This document shows, in pieces, positions 8,215-15,819 of a DNA stretch of 64,000 bases. The translations under genes were made by a program, and so were the position numbers. The stretch comes from Limnohabitans sp. T6-5 (GTDB lineage Bacteria; Pseudomonadota; Gammaproteobacteria; Burkholderiales; Burkholderiaceae_C): positions 434,001 to 498,000 of the forward strand of contig NZ_NERV01000003.1 of assembly GCF_003063315.1 (NCBI RefSeq). The letters are read 5' to 3'. How positions within the stretch are numbered: position 1 is the stretch's first letter; each line of letters opens with the position of its first letter. Under the pieces are notes generated by a model. That model had not been told where the DNA came from and did no database searches. It saw only the letters and a program-made list of their open reading frames with translations.

Positions 8215-9531
8215 CTACCAGACCAACCAGGCGAAAAGCGCTGACACCAGCCCCAGCGCGGCGGTGCTGGTGATCCAGAAGCTGTCTACGCTGGGCCGTG
8301 CAGCCCAGACGCCCAGGCCTTGGTAGGCCAGTTGGTAGCCGCCATACAGCCCGGCGCCCCACAACAGGGTGGTGTAGATGAGCAAAGGGGCCAAGGTGAT
8401 GCGGTAGCAGCGCAGCAAAAATGCGCAAACGGCTTGCACCGCATCAGCCAGGTGATAAAGCGCCACCCAAGCCAGCCAGACGGTGGCCGCTTGTGCTACT
8501 TCAGGGTTGTTGGTGTAGGCCTGGGCCAGACGGTGGCGTCCCAGCATCAGCAGACCTGCGCACAGGGCTGCGGCACCCACTGCCAGGCCGATGCCCAGTC
8601 CTGCGGCATGCCGGGCCTTGCCCGGCTGACGGGCGCCAAGCCAGTAACCCGTGCGTGCGCTGCTGGCAATGCCCAGCGCCAAAGGCACCATGTAAAGCAC
8701 TGAGGCCACGTTGGCTGCAATCTGGTGACTGGCCGATGCGGCTGCGCCCAGGCGGGCAATGAACAGCGCCATCAAGGTGAAAGAGGTGACCTCGACCATG
8801 ATCGACAAACCCGCAGGCAAGCCCAGTTGCAAAAAGCGCCGGAGGGTATGCCAGTGGGGCATTTCAAGTCGCCGCCAGAGTCGGTAGGGGCTGTAAATGT
8901 CCTGCGTGCGCAGCATCCACAGCCCGGTGAGCATCATCAAGGTGTTCACGCAAAGGGTGGCCCAGGCGCATCCAACCACACCCAGGCCAGTCAGGCCTGC
9001 CAGGCCAAAGGTCAAGGCGAATGACAGGGGCACTTTGACCAACAAAGCGCCCGCCTGCAACCAGGTCACCAGACGGGGGTAGCCCAGACTCTGGTTGAGT
9101 GTGCTGTACATGCGAAACAGCTGAGAGGGCACCAGCGCCAGGGCCAGCACCCGCAGGTAGGCACGAACATCTGGCCAGAGATCGGCAGGCACATCGGTCC
9201 ATGACAGCCAGGGATCGGGGAACCACAAAGCGCAAAATCCGGTGGCTGTCGCGCCCGCACAGATGTAGAGCGCCTGGCGAAATGAGGGGCCGATTTCGGC
9301 ATGACGTCTGGCCCCGTGCAGCTCGGCCCAGACGGGCAGCAGCGCTTGCAGCATGCCGTTGAGGGCCACATAAATGCTGATGTATATCGACGATGCCAGT
9401 GACAGGACGGCCAGCGCATGGGGGCTGTATCGACCGGCGATCAGCGTGTCTGCCACCCCAAACGCCATGACCGCCAATTGCCCGACCAGCACAGTGCCCG
9501 CATGGCGGGCGATGGTACGCAACTCGGTCAT
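8215..9531 (-). CDS. MATE family multidrug/toxin exporter
   Basis: A 438-residue inner-membrane protein with twelve predicted membrane helices, the normal size for MATE exporters (NorM/DinF type), which expel cationic compounds in exchange for H+ or Na+. Recognisable parts are GTVLVGQLAVMAFGVADTLIAGRYSPHALA at the N-terminus and LGLPAGLSIMVEVTSFTLMALFIARLGAAASASHQIA after mid-protein. It starts three bases past the stop of the upstream membrane protein gene (9535-11262), so the two are co-transcribed. The substrate is unknown. Confidence 0.9.
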   Translation of the reverse strand: MTELRTIARHAGTVLVGQLAVMAFGVADTLIAGRYSPHALAVLSLASSIYISIYVALNGMLQALLPVWAELHGARRHAEIGPSFRQALYICAGATATGFCALWFPDPWLSWTDVPADLWPDVRAYLRVLALALVPSQLFRMYSTLNQSLGYPRLVTWLQAGALLVKVPLSFALTFGLAGLTGLGVVGCAWATLCVNTLMMLTGLWMLRTQDIYSPYRLWRRLEMPHWHTLRRFLQLGLPAGLSIMVEVTSFTLMALFIARLGAAASASHQIAANVASVLYMVPLALGIASSARTGYWLGARQPGKARHAAGLGIGLAVGAAALCAGLLMLGRHRLAQAYTNNPEVAQAATVWLAWVALYHLADAVQAVCAFLLRCYRITLAPLLIYTTLLWGAGLYGGYQLAYQGLGVWAARPSVDSFWITSTAALGLVSALFAWLVW

Positions 9532-9534
9532 GGC

Positions 9535-11262
9535 TCAGCGCAGAATCGGGCTCGCTGGTTGGGGGACTGCCGGGCCGAAGATGACGAAAGTTTCAAAACG
9601 GTCAGTCGGGCGTGTGACTTGGGCGCGTTCCGTCCAGCCCAGGGCCTCGATGTTGTGCGAGACCAGGGGCAGGTTTTGCTGGTCCACGATCAGCCAATCG
9701 CAACCGGGCTGCGGCTTTTGCATGGGCATCAGTTTTACATGAGCGTGGTACAGCAATCCGGCGCCTTGGGGTTTGGTGATGCCTGCATATTGCAAGCAAC
9801 TGACGGGACCGGTGACTTCGCTGACTTTTTTCATGAAAGGTGCATAGCTGCGGGCATAGTCCAGCAGGGGTAGCCACAAAGTCGTCAGTAGCAACCAGCA
9901 CAGGACGGCGCCGCTGGCTGGTAGTACCAGGCTTTTCCAGATGGCGGCGCGATGTGCGCCGGTGCGCCACTTGACCAGACCGGCCCAGGCCAGGGTAGCG
10001 ATCAAGGCCAATGTGAAGGCCATGGCTGAAAATTCGGGCACGAATTCAGGGGCCAGGCGTTTCACATTGGCTGCGGGTTGGGCCGGTATCCCCGTTTGCA
10101 TGGCCACCCAAACGACCCAGATGGTCAATGCGCAGACGCTGAAAAACAGCAAGGTGAACCAGTCGATCAAGGCGCTCAGGCTGCGTTTGAGGGTGGGCAG
10201 GGCAAAGGCGGCCAAAGTGGCAATGGCTGGCAGCGCAAGCAACAAGACCCGGTCGGATGTGCCTGTGAACCAGCTGGCGCCCACGATGACGATCACAAAC
10301 CAAAGCGGTAAGGCCAGATGAGGATTTTCATCGATGTGTGTGAGTTGGCCCCGCCAGCGCCACAAAGACCAGATGGCCAATGGCCAGGCGGGCCAGGTGA
10401 ACCAGGCGATCAATTGGGCCATGCCGTGAACATCCACCAATGCGTGGGGCACAACACGCCAGCGCCACAAATCCAAAGCGCCAGCAGTGGTGATGCACAA
10501 CAGGCAGATGAGTGCCACCAGTCCCAGATCCAGCATGTTCAAGCGTCTGTGCGCCGGATCAAGGGGGGTCAAAGCGCAGATCACCGAACCACCTGCGCCC
10601 AGCATCAACGCCAGACTGGGGGCGCCCGAGAGGGTCAGTCCCAGCATGCTGGCTGCGATGGCCAGTCTGCCGAGCTGACGGTGACGTGCCAGGTTGGTCA
10701 GGCCAAAAAACAACAAGGAGCCAAAGGCCAGTTGCATGAGAAAAGGCGTGGTTTCGTGAGAGCGATGCGCCAGACCCAGGCAGGCCAGCAAGGCCAGCAA
10801 GCCCCCATCGGCCAACGCGCAGGCGTAGTCGGCGGGCTGGGCTTCTCCGCCAAATGCAAATGCCACAGGCTGTGCCGCAGGATGGCGGGCCAGGGCGTAC
10901 ACGCTGTACCAGGTGGCCATCAGCGTGAGGGTCAGCATCAGGACAAAAGGTGCCTGTGCAAAAACGGCTTCCCAGCCCGTCGGTGCTAATTTGATGGCCA
11001 AGGCGCCCAGCCAATGGGGCAACAAAGCCAGGTTGTCATCCACTTGGCCCAGCAGCATGGGCTTGAGCCAGCTGACGGTGTCTCCAGTCGTCGGCTTGGC
11101 CAGTTGCAGCATGTAACCCAGGGCTTCGACGTCTTGTGATTTCCAGGGGGATCGCCCCCAGAAACCCGGCAAAACATAGGCCACGCACAGTAAAAGCAAG
11201 GCCAGACGCGGCAGGCGCCGGACCGCGTGTTGAGAGACGATGGCTGGGGTGGGATGGTTCAC
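9535..11262 (-). CDS. Large polytopic membrane protein, possibly GT-C type glycosyltransferase
   Basis: A 575-residue protein with about twelve membrane segments. The first helix (residues ~17-32) is followed by PGFWGRSPWKSQDVEALGYM, where the Asp/Glu pair in the first periplasmic loop resembles the acidic motif of GT-39/ArnT-like transferases. A soluble C-terminal part (residues ~495-575) follows the last helix. Sequence conservation with known transferases is too weak to be certain by eye. It forms an operon with the MATE gene downstream. An alternative is a family of unknown function restricted to Burkholderiales. Confidence 0.55.
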   Translation of the reverse strand: MNHPTPAIVSQHAVRRLPRLALLLLCVAYVLPGFWGRSPWKSQDVEALGYMLQLAKPTTGDTVSWLKPMLLGQVDDNLALLPHWLGALAIKLAPTGWEAVFAQAPFVLMLTLTLMATWYSVYALARHPAAQPVAFAFGGEAQPADYACALADGGLLALLACLGLAHRSHETTPFLMQLAFGSLLFFGLTNLARHRQLGRLAIAASMLGLTLSGAPSLALMLGAGGSVICALTPLDPAHRRLNMLDLGLVALICLLCITTAGALDLWRWRVVPHALVDVHGMAQLIAWFTWPAWPLAIWSLWRWRGQLTHIDENPHLALPLWFVIVIVGASWFTGTSDRVLLLALPAIATLAAFALPTLKRSLSALIDWFTLLFFSVCALTIWVVWVAMQTGIPAQPAANVKRLAPEFVPEFSAMAFTLALIATLAWAGLVKWRTGAHRAAIWKSLVLPASGAVLCWLLLTTLWLPLLDYARSYAPFMKKVSEVTGPVSCLQYAGITKPQGAGLLYHAHVKLMPMQKPQPGCDWLIVDQQNLPLVSHNIEALGWTERAQVTRPTDRFETFVIFGPAVPQPASPILR

Positions 11263-11386
11263 GGAGTCAGAAGATAGCAGGTTCAGGCCGGGATGGGTGC
11301 AAAGCTTGTGCGCCTGTCACGCGCAGAAGTTGTGGCTGCGGGATGCCGGGGCTGAAGAAACAGGGCCAGAAGGCGCACCACCATAG

Positions 11387-11420
11387 AAAAAGGGCAGGCC
11401 GGTTTCCCGGGCTGCCCTTT
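11387..11420 (-). terminator. Intrinsic terminator of rpmE
   Basis: Minus-strand hairpin with outer arms AAAGGGCAG / CTGCCCTTT and inner CCGG / CCGG, then a U run (plus-strand A run 11387-11391). It lies about 18 bp past the rpmE stop codon. Confidence 0.8.
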
Positions 11421-11438
11421 GGCGGTTGCCAACCGCAA

Positions 11439-11699
11439 TTACTTGGCTGTGGAAATCTTGCCGAAGCGGTTGCGGAATTTCTCCACGCGGCCACCCATGT
11501 TGTCCACCGACTTTTGCGTGCCGGTGTAGAAGGGGTGCGATTCGCTGGTCGTGTCCAGCTTGTACAGAGGCAGCTCGCGACCGTCTTCCATCTTGATCAT
11601 TTCTTTGGTGTTAGCGCATGAGCGGGTCACGAACTTGAAACCGTTGGACATGTCCTGGAAGCAAATTTCACGGTAGTTGGGGTGAATGCCGTCTTTCAT
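11439..11699 (-). CDS. rpmE2: 50S ribosomal protein bL31, type B (zinc-independent)
   Basis: An 86-residue ribosomal protein. It starts [20 protein letters not shown] at ATG 11699 behind an AAGGA site. It ends with the bL31 signature [26 protein letters not shown]. The length and the lack of the CxxC zinc pairs place it in the type B (C-minus) form, often made under zinc limitation in bacteria that also have a zinc form. Here it is next to rho with its own -10-like TATAAT, which suggests it is the housekeeping copy. Confidence 0.93.
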   Translation of the reverse strand: MKDGIHPNYREICFQDMSNGFKFVTRSCANTKEMIKMEDGRELPLYKLDTTSESHPFYTGTQKSVDNMGGRVEKFRNRFGKISTAK

Positions 11700-11772
11700 G
11701 GGAAATCCTTTTATTTTCGCTACGGTAGCCACACTTCAGCCTATCTGAGTGCACTTTCCGCAAAACCTGACG

Positions 11773-11778
11773 ATTATA
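11773..11778 (-). promoter_or_regulatory. -10 element of the rpmE promoter
   Basis: A consensus TATAAT on the minus strand starts six bases after the rho stop codon, about 74 bp upstream of the rpmE start. The matching -35 would lie within the last codons of rho and is poor. rpmE may thus be transcribed both from here and by read-through from rho. Confidence 0.5.
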
Positions 11779-11783
11779 GAGCA

Positions 11784-13046
11784 TCAACCACCGCGTCGCA
11801 TCATGTCGAAGAATTCGGAGTTGTTCTTGGTCGCTTTCATGCTCTTCAAGACCATCTCCATCGCCTCAATTTCGTCCATGTTGTACATGAATTGGCGCAG
11901 GATTCGCGTTTTTTGCAGCACTTCGGGTTGCAAGAGCAGCTCTTCTCGACGGGTGCCGCTGCGGTTGAGGTTAATGGCCGGGAACACGCGTTTTTCGTAC
12001 AGACGGCGTTCCAGGTGGATTTCGCAGTTGCCGGTGCCCTTGAATTCTTCAAAGATCACCTCGTCCATGCGGCTGCCGGTGTCAACGAGGGCCGTGGCGA
12101 TGATGGTGAGTGAGCCACCTTCTTCCACATTGCGGGCCGCACCAAAGAAGCGCTTGGGGCGCTGCAGGGCGTTGGCATCCACACCGCCTGAGAGCACTTT
12201 GCCCGATGAGGGCACCACGTTGTTGTAGGCGCGGGCCAGGCGGGTGATCGAGTCCAGCAAGATCACCACGTCTTTTTTCAGCTCAACCAGGCGCTTGGCG
12301 CGCTCGATCACCATTTCGGCCACGTGCACGTGTCGCGAAGCGGGTTCATCAAAGGTAGACGAGATCACTTCGCCACGCACACTGCGCTGCATTTCGGTCA
12401 CTTCTTCCGGACGTTCGTCGACCAGCAAGACCATCAGGTGCACATCGGGGTAGTTGGCTGTGATGGCGTGCGCGATCTGCTGCATCATCACGGTCTTGCC
12501 CGACTTGGGCTGCGCCACGATCAGCGCGCGCTGGCCACGGCCCAGCGGCGCAATGATGTCAATCACGCGGGAGGTGATGTTTTCTTCGCCCTTGATGTCG
12601 CGCTCCAGACGCATCTGCTCCTTTGGAAACAGTGGCGTCAAGTTCTCGAACATGACCTTGTGCTTGTTGTTCTCGGGCAGATCGTCATTGACCTTATCGA
12701 GCTTGGTCAGGGCAAAGTAGCGCTCGCCGTCTTTGGGGATGCGCACTTCGCCTTCAATCATGTCACCGGTGTGCAGGTTAAAGCGCCGTACCTGGCTGGG
12801 GCTGATGTAGATGTCGTCTGTAGAGGCTGTGTAGCTGGAGTCGGGACTGCGCAAGAAGCCAAAGCCGTCCGGCAGGATTTCAAGCACACCATCAGCAAAC
12901 ACTTGTTCACCCGCTTTGGCGCGCTTTTTGATGATGGCAAACATCAGCTCCTGTTTGCGCATGCGGCCTGTGTTCTCGATTTCGAGGGTGTCGGCTTGCT
13001 TCAGGAGTTCGGACACATGAAGTGCCTTGAGTTCGTTCAAATGCAT
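11784..13046 (-). CDS. rho: Transcription termination factor Rho
   Basis: A 420-residue hexameric RNA helicase that ends transcription at Rho-dependent sites. Domains in order: N-terminal helix bundle (1-50, beginning [20 protein letters not shown]), cold-shock RNA-binding fold with [17 protein letters not shown] near residue 55-70, then the RecA-like ATPase with Walker A AQPKSGKT near 180, Walker [18 protein letters not shown] and the Q/R-loop [18 protein letters not shown]. Length equals the E. coli protein. It is followed closely by rpmE, and trxA lies upstream on the same strand, a common betaproteobacterial order. Confidence 0.97.
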   Translation of the reverse strand: MHLNELKALHVSELLKQADTLEIENTGRMRKQELMFAIIKKRAKAGEQVFADGVLEILPDGFGFLRSPDSSYTASTDDIYISPSQVRRFNLHTGDMIEGEVRIPKDGERYFALTKLDKVNDDLPENNKHKVMFENLTPLFPKEQMRLERDIKGEENITSRVIDIIAPLGRGQRALIVAQPKSGKTVMMQQIAHAITANYPDVHLMVLLVDERPEEVTEMQRSVRGEVISSTFDEPASRHVHVAEMVIERAKRLVELKKDVVILLDSITRLARAYNNVVPSSGKVLSGGVDANALQRPKRFFGAARNVEEGGSLTIIATALVDTGSRMDEVIFEEFKGTGNCEIHLERRLYEKRVFPAINLNRSGTRREELLLQPEVLQKTRILRQFMYNMDEIEAMEMVLKSMKATKNNSEFFDMMRRGG

Positions 13047-13224
13047 GGGATTTGGCCTGTGTCAAAACGATCCGGTGAGGATGCGTTTTCAGATAACCGG
13101 GTGGAAATGTTCAGAACCGAAAAGGCCCCGGGGTTGGGGACGGGTCTTTTTGGCGATCAAGGCTGGATTCCCTGTTGGGCTTGCCTTGCTCGGAAATTAT
13201 GACAGGTTTTTAAATGAAGTTACA

Positions 13225-13255
13225 AAAACAAAAAACCGGACGCAAAGGTCCGGTT
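13225..13255 (-). terminator. Intrinsic terminator of trxA
   Basis: Minus-strand stem AACCGGAC / GTCCGGTT (13248-13255 and 13234-13241, six-base loop) followed by TTTTTGTTTTTG. It lies 30 bp past the trxA stop, so rho needs its own promoter in the 13047-13225 interval. Confidence 0.85.
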
Positions 13256-13286
13256 ATCAGACTGCCCCAAAATTTGGGCGCAACGA

Positions 13287-13619
13287 TCAGGCCAGTTGCT
13301 GATCAATGAAGGCGGTCAGTTGCGACTTGCTCATCGCGCCCACTTTAGTCGCTGCCAATTGACCATTTTTAAACAGCATCAGGGTGGGGATGCCGCGGAT
13401 GCCAAACTTGGCCGGAATGTCGCGGTTTTCGTCGACGTTCATCTTGGCCACTTGCAGCTTGCCGTCGTAGGTGCCTGCCACTTCGTCCAGGATTGGTGCG
13501 ATCATTTTGCAGGGACCGCACCATTCGGCCCAGAAGTCGACCACCACCGGTTGGCTTGACTGGAGCACGTCGGCTTCGAAAGTGGCGTCGGTAATGTGTT
13601 TGATCAGATCGCTGGCCAT
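13287..13619 (-). CDS. trxA: Thioredoxin 1
   Basis: A 110-residue cytoplasmic disulfide reductase. The active site is WCGPC with C34 and C37. Other family marks are [47 protein letters not shown] with the cis-Pro, and a C-terminal helix. The ATG at 13619 ([11 protein letters not shown]) follows an AAGGA site; a 24-residue extension to 13691 is less likely because thioredoxins start at this position. It reduces ribonucleotide reductase, PAPS reductase and other partners through thioredoxin reductase, whose gene is elsewhere. Confidence 0.97.
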   Translation of the reverse strand: MASDLIKHITDATFEADVLQSSQPVVVDFWAEWCGPCKMIAPILDEVAGTYDGKLQVAKMNVDENRDIPAKFGIRGIPTLMLFKNGQLAATKVGAMSKSQLTAFIDQQLA

Positions 13620-13723
13620 GGCCTTTTCCTTGTGAACATTGAAGATGCGGCTAAAGTTGCGCCTATTTTGACAGAATACCGTCGGGCTCACCTGTCACGT
13701 TTGAATTGTCAACACACAAATCT

Positions 13724-15028
13724 ATGACTTTTTCCACCACATCCGCTGCCTTTGCCGAATCCATCGTCCTTGATGTGGAGGTGGCCATCGTCGGGGGCGG
13801 GCCTGCAGGCTTGATGGCTGCAGAGGTCTTGTCGCAAGCAGGTGTGTCGGTGCATTTGTTTGATGCCATGCCTTCGGTGGGCCGGAAATTCTTGTTGGCA
13901 GGTAAGGGTGGCTTGAATCTGACGCATTCCGAGGTGCCAGAAGCATTTGTCACTCGGTATGGCCCTCGCCAGCAAGAGGTGGCGTCATGGCTTGAGAAGA
14001 TGGATGCCCAAGCAGTGCGTGATTGGGCACAGGGTCTGGGTATTGAAACTTTTGTGGGCAGCTCGGGTCGCGTGTTTCCGCAGGAAATGAAGGCGGCACC
14101 ATTGCTCAGGGCATGGTTGCATCGTTTGCGTCAGCCGGCCTCGGGTGTGCCGGTGCAGTTTCACATGCGCCACCGCTGGCAAGGGTGGGCGGGTGACCAT
14201 CTGGTGTTTGAGCGTACCGGCCTTGCCGGCGGCGCTTGTCGGGTACGGGCTCGAGCCACCGTGCTGGCTTTGGGCGGGGCCAGTTGGCCCCGTTTGGGCT
14301 CTGATGGGGCTTGGGCCCCGATGCTGGCACAGCAGGGTATTGTCATGGCGCCATGGCGCCCGGCCAATTGCGGATTTGATGTCATGGGGCGAGACGGGCG
14401 AGGCTGGACGGACCATTTTCGTACGCGTTTTGCAGGTCATCCGCTCAAGTCGGTGGCTTTGCGTGTAAATAGGGATGCCGGCGATGACTTGCCGCGTTTT
14501 GAACGTCAAGGTGAATTTGTCATCACCGAGGGCGGTGTGGAGGGCAGCCTGATTTACGCCGCGTCCGCTTTGTTGCGCGACGATCTGGAGCGAGGCGATG
14601 CAGCCCTGGTGCTCGATTTGCTGCCCGGAAAGTCAAGTGAGCAGGTGCTTAAGGAGGTTTGCTGGCCACGCGGCAGCCGCAGTCTGTCAAGTCATCTCAA
14701 GAGCCGTCTGGGTATTGATGGCGTCAAAATGGGTTTGGTGCATGAGTTGAACTCGTCCCAGACTCTGGCCAACCCGGAGGCGTTGGCGCTTCAGCTTAAA
14801 AACTTGTCCGTGTCGCTGAAAAATCCGAGACCCGTCTCCGAGGCGATTAGCTCAGCCGGGGGCGTCGTTTTGGATGGGTTGACCCAGGATTTGATGCTTT
14901 CGGCACGGCCTGGCGTTTACTGTGCAGGCGAAATGCTGGATTGGGAGGCCCCGACAGGCGGGTATTTGCTCACGGCTTGTCTGGCCAGTGGCTGGCGCGC
15001 TGGACAAGGCGTTTTGCTAAATTTTTAA
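13724..15028 (+). CDS. FAD-dependent flavoprotein, TIGR03862/HI0933-like
   Basis: A 434-residue NAD(P)/FAD-dependent oxidoreductase-like protein. The dinucleotide-binding motif VAIVGGGPAGLMAAEVL lies at residues ~20-36, followed by VGRKFLLAGKGGLNLTHSE, the signature of the HI0933/BaiN family. The C-terminal second nucleotide motif is GLTQDLMLSARPGVYCAGEMLDWEAPTGGYLLTACLASG. The biochemical role of this branch is unknown. ATG 13724 is preferred; TTG at 13706 would add six residues. It is divergent from trxA with a 104-bp gap and has no obvious operon partner. Confidence 0.85.
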   Translation: MTFSTTSAAFAESIVLDVEVAIVGGGPAGLMAAEVLSQAGVSVHLFDAMPSVGRKFLLAGKGGLNLTHSEVPEAFVTRYGPRQQEVASWLEKMDAQAVRDWAQGLGIETFVGSSGRVFPQEMKAAPLLRAWLHRLRQPASGVPVQFHMRHRWQGWAGDHLVFERTGLAGGACRVRARATVLALGGASWPRLGSDGAWAPMLAQQGIVMAPWRPANCGFDVMGRDGRGWTDHFRTRFAGHPLKSVALRVNRDAGDDLPRFERQGEFVITEGGVEGSLIYAASALLRDDLERGDAALVLDLLPGKSSEQVLKEVCWPRGSRSLSSHLKSRLGIDGVKMGLVHELNSSQTLANPEALALQLKNLSVSLKNPRPVSEAISSAGGVVLDGLTQDLMLSARPGVYCAGEMLDWEAPTGGYLLTACLASGWRAGQGVLLNF

Positions 15029-15113
15029 CAATTTCACACAAATGATGTATTCCTGTGACCGAGTTCATGCGTTGATGGTGGGTGAGTAACTTCATCCCAT
15101 GAACGAGGTCGAC

Positions 15114-15407
15114 ATGACTCCAGATACTTCCAAAGAATACCAATGTGCCGTTGAGGAGGCAGCCAATGCTTTCATGAAAGTGATGGCGCTCAGAGGTTTC
15201 AGCGTACGTGATTACCCGCAGAACTTTGTGGCTCAAATGGCGCAACAAACACGTCTGGCCTTTGAAACCAACCGCATTGGCGCTCATGCCCATGCCGATG
15301 CACTGGTGTCCGAGTTGTTGCGTGCTGCCCCGCCCGTGCTCAAGCAAGTAGTGCCCGCCAAAGCCAAAGCCTTGCCGTTTCCCGCCTTGCGCCGTCGCAT
15401 GGCTTGA
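15114..15407 (+). CDS. Small conserved-looking hypothetical protein
   Basis: A 97-residue soluble protein, mostly helical, that I do not recognise. ATG 15114 is preceded by GAGG at good distance; ATG 15099 would add five residues but has a poor ribosome site. The N-terminal half (AVEEAANAFMKVMALRGFSV) looks amphipathic and the C-terminal end is basic (VPAKAKALPFPALRRRMA). GC-rich third positions support coding. It sits between the flavoprotein gene and the SRP RNA gene, and a weak terminator follows. Confidence 0.55.
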   Translation: MTPDTSKEYQCAVEEAANAFMKVMALRGFSVRDYPQNFVAQMAQQTRLAFETNRIGAHAHADALVSELLRAAPPVLKQVVPAKAKALPFPALRRRMA

Positions 15408-15485
15408 AGCTGGCCCCGCCAAGCGTGGCTGCAGTGGCATCACAGCGCTGATGTTTACTTGAAAACTTTTTGTTAAAACAACCCG

Positions 15486-15519
15486 GCTGCCCATTCATGC
15501 GTGATGGGCGTCGGTTTTT
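15486..15519 (+). terminator. Weak terminator after the small hypothetical gene
   Basis: GCCCAT (15489-15494) and ATGGGC (15504-15509) form a hairpin; TCGGTTTTTG follows. The T run is offset by four bases, so efficiency is doubtful. Apart from this I see nothing in 15408-15594. Confidence 0.4.
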
Positions 15520-15594
15520 GTCGTTCAAGAGGTCAGAAAGCACTTGGCTGTATGCAGATGGCGTGTTCGCCTACAGATTGTTTGAAGGGAAGTT

Positions 15595-15688
15595 GACGAG
15601 CCTTGACCCCGGCACTGGCTCCACAGTTAGGGCTGCTTGGTTCCCCACCTGACCCGGTTGGCCGCTTCACCATGCGGGAAGGCTCGTC
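15595..15688 (-). ncRNA. ffs: Signal recognition particle RNA (4.5S, small bacterial type)
   Basis: On the minus strand the conserved SRP core reads GGTCAGGTGGGGAACC then AAGCAGCC (15631-15654), with the GGAA tetraloop and the asymmetric loop bound by Ffh. The ends pair: GACGAGCCTT (15679-15688) with AAGGCTCGTC (15595-15604), which defines a molecule of about 94 nt. A TACAAT box at 15696-15701 places the start near 15688. With Ffh it targets membrane proteins to the translocon. The gene is next to dnaX, as in many proteobacteria. Confidence 0.95.
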
Positions 15689-15695
15689 GGAGGTG

Positions 15696-15701
15696 ATTGT
15701 A
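15696..15701 (-). promoter_or_regulatory. -10 element of the ffs promoter
   Basis: TACAAT on the minus strand, seven bases before the predicted 5' end of the SRP RNA. The -35 is not clear. Confidence 0.5.
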
Positions 15702-15790
15702 GGCGAGCTTGAGGGATTTTCTGTGCGCTGACACTCTTTTCCTCTTGATATTCTGATTGTTGTTGACTTGACGTGCAGGGGGCAATGCTT

Positions 15791-15804
15791 GGGCTCATGA
15801 GCCC
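15791..15804. promoter_or_regulatory. Perfect 14-bp palindrome in front of dnaX
   Basis: GGGCTCATGAGCCC lies 16 bp before the dnaX start and just upstream of a TAGAAT box (15807-15812). No Shine-Dalgarno sequence is seen between the box and the ATG at 15820. It may be an operator; the binding protein is unknown. Confidence 0.35.
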
Positions 15805-15819
15805 GATAGAATCGACAGC

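Noticed and set aside
15470..15652. 60-codon plus-strand frame
   Set aside because: It runs into the conserved SRP RNA core on the other strand and has no ribosome site or family features.
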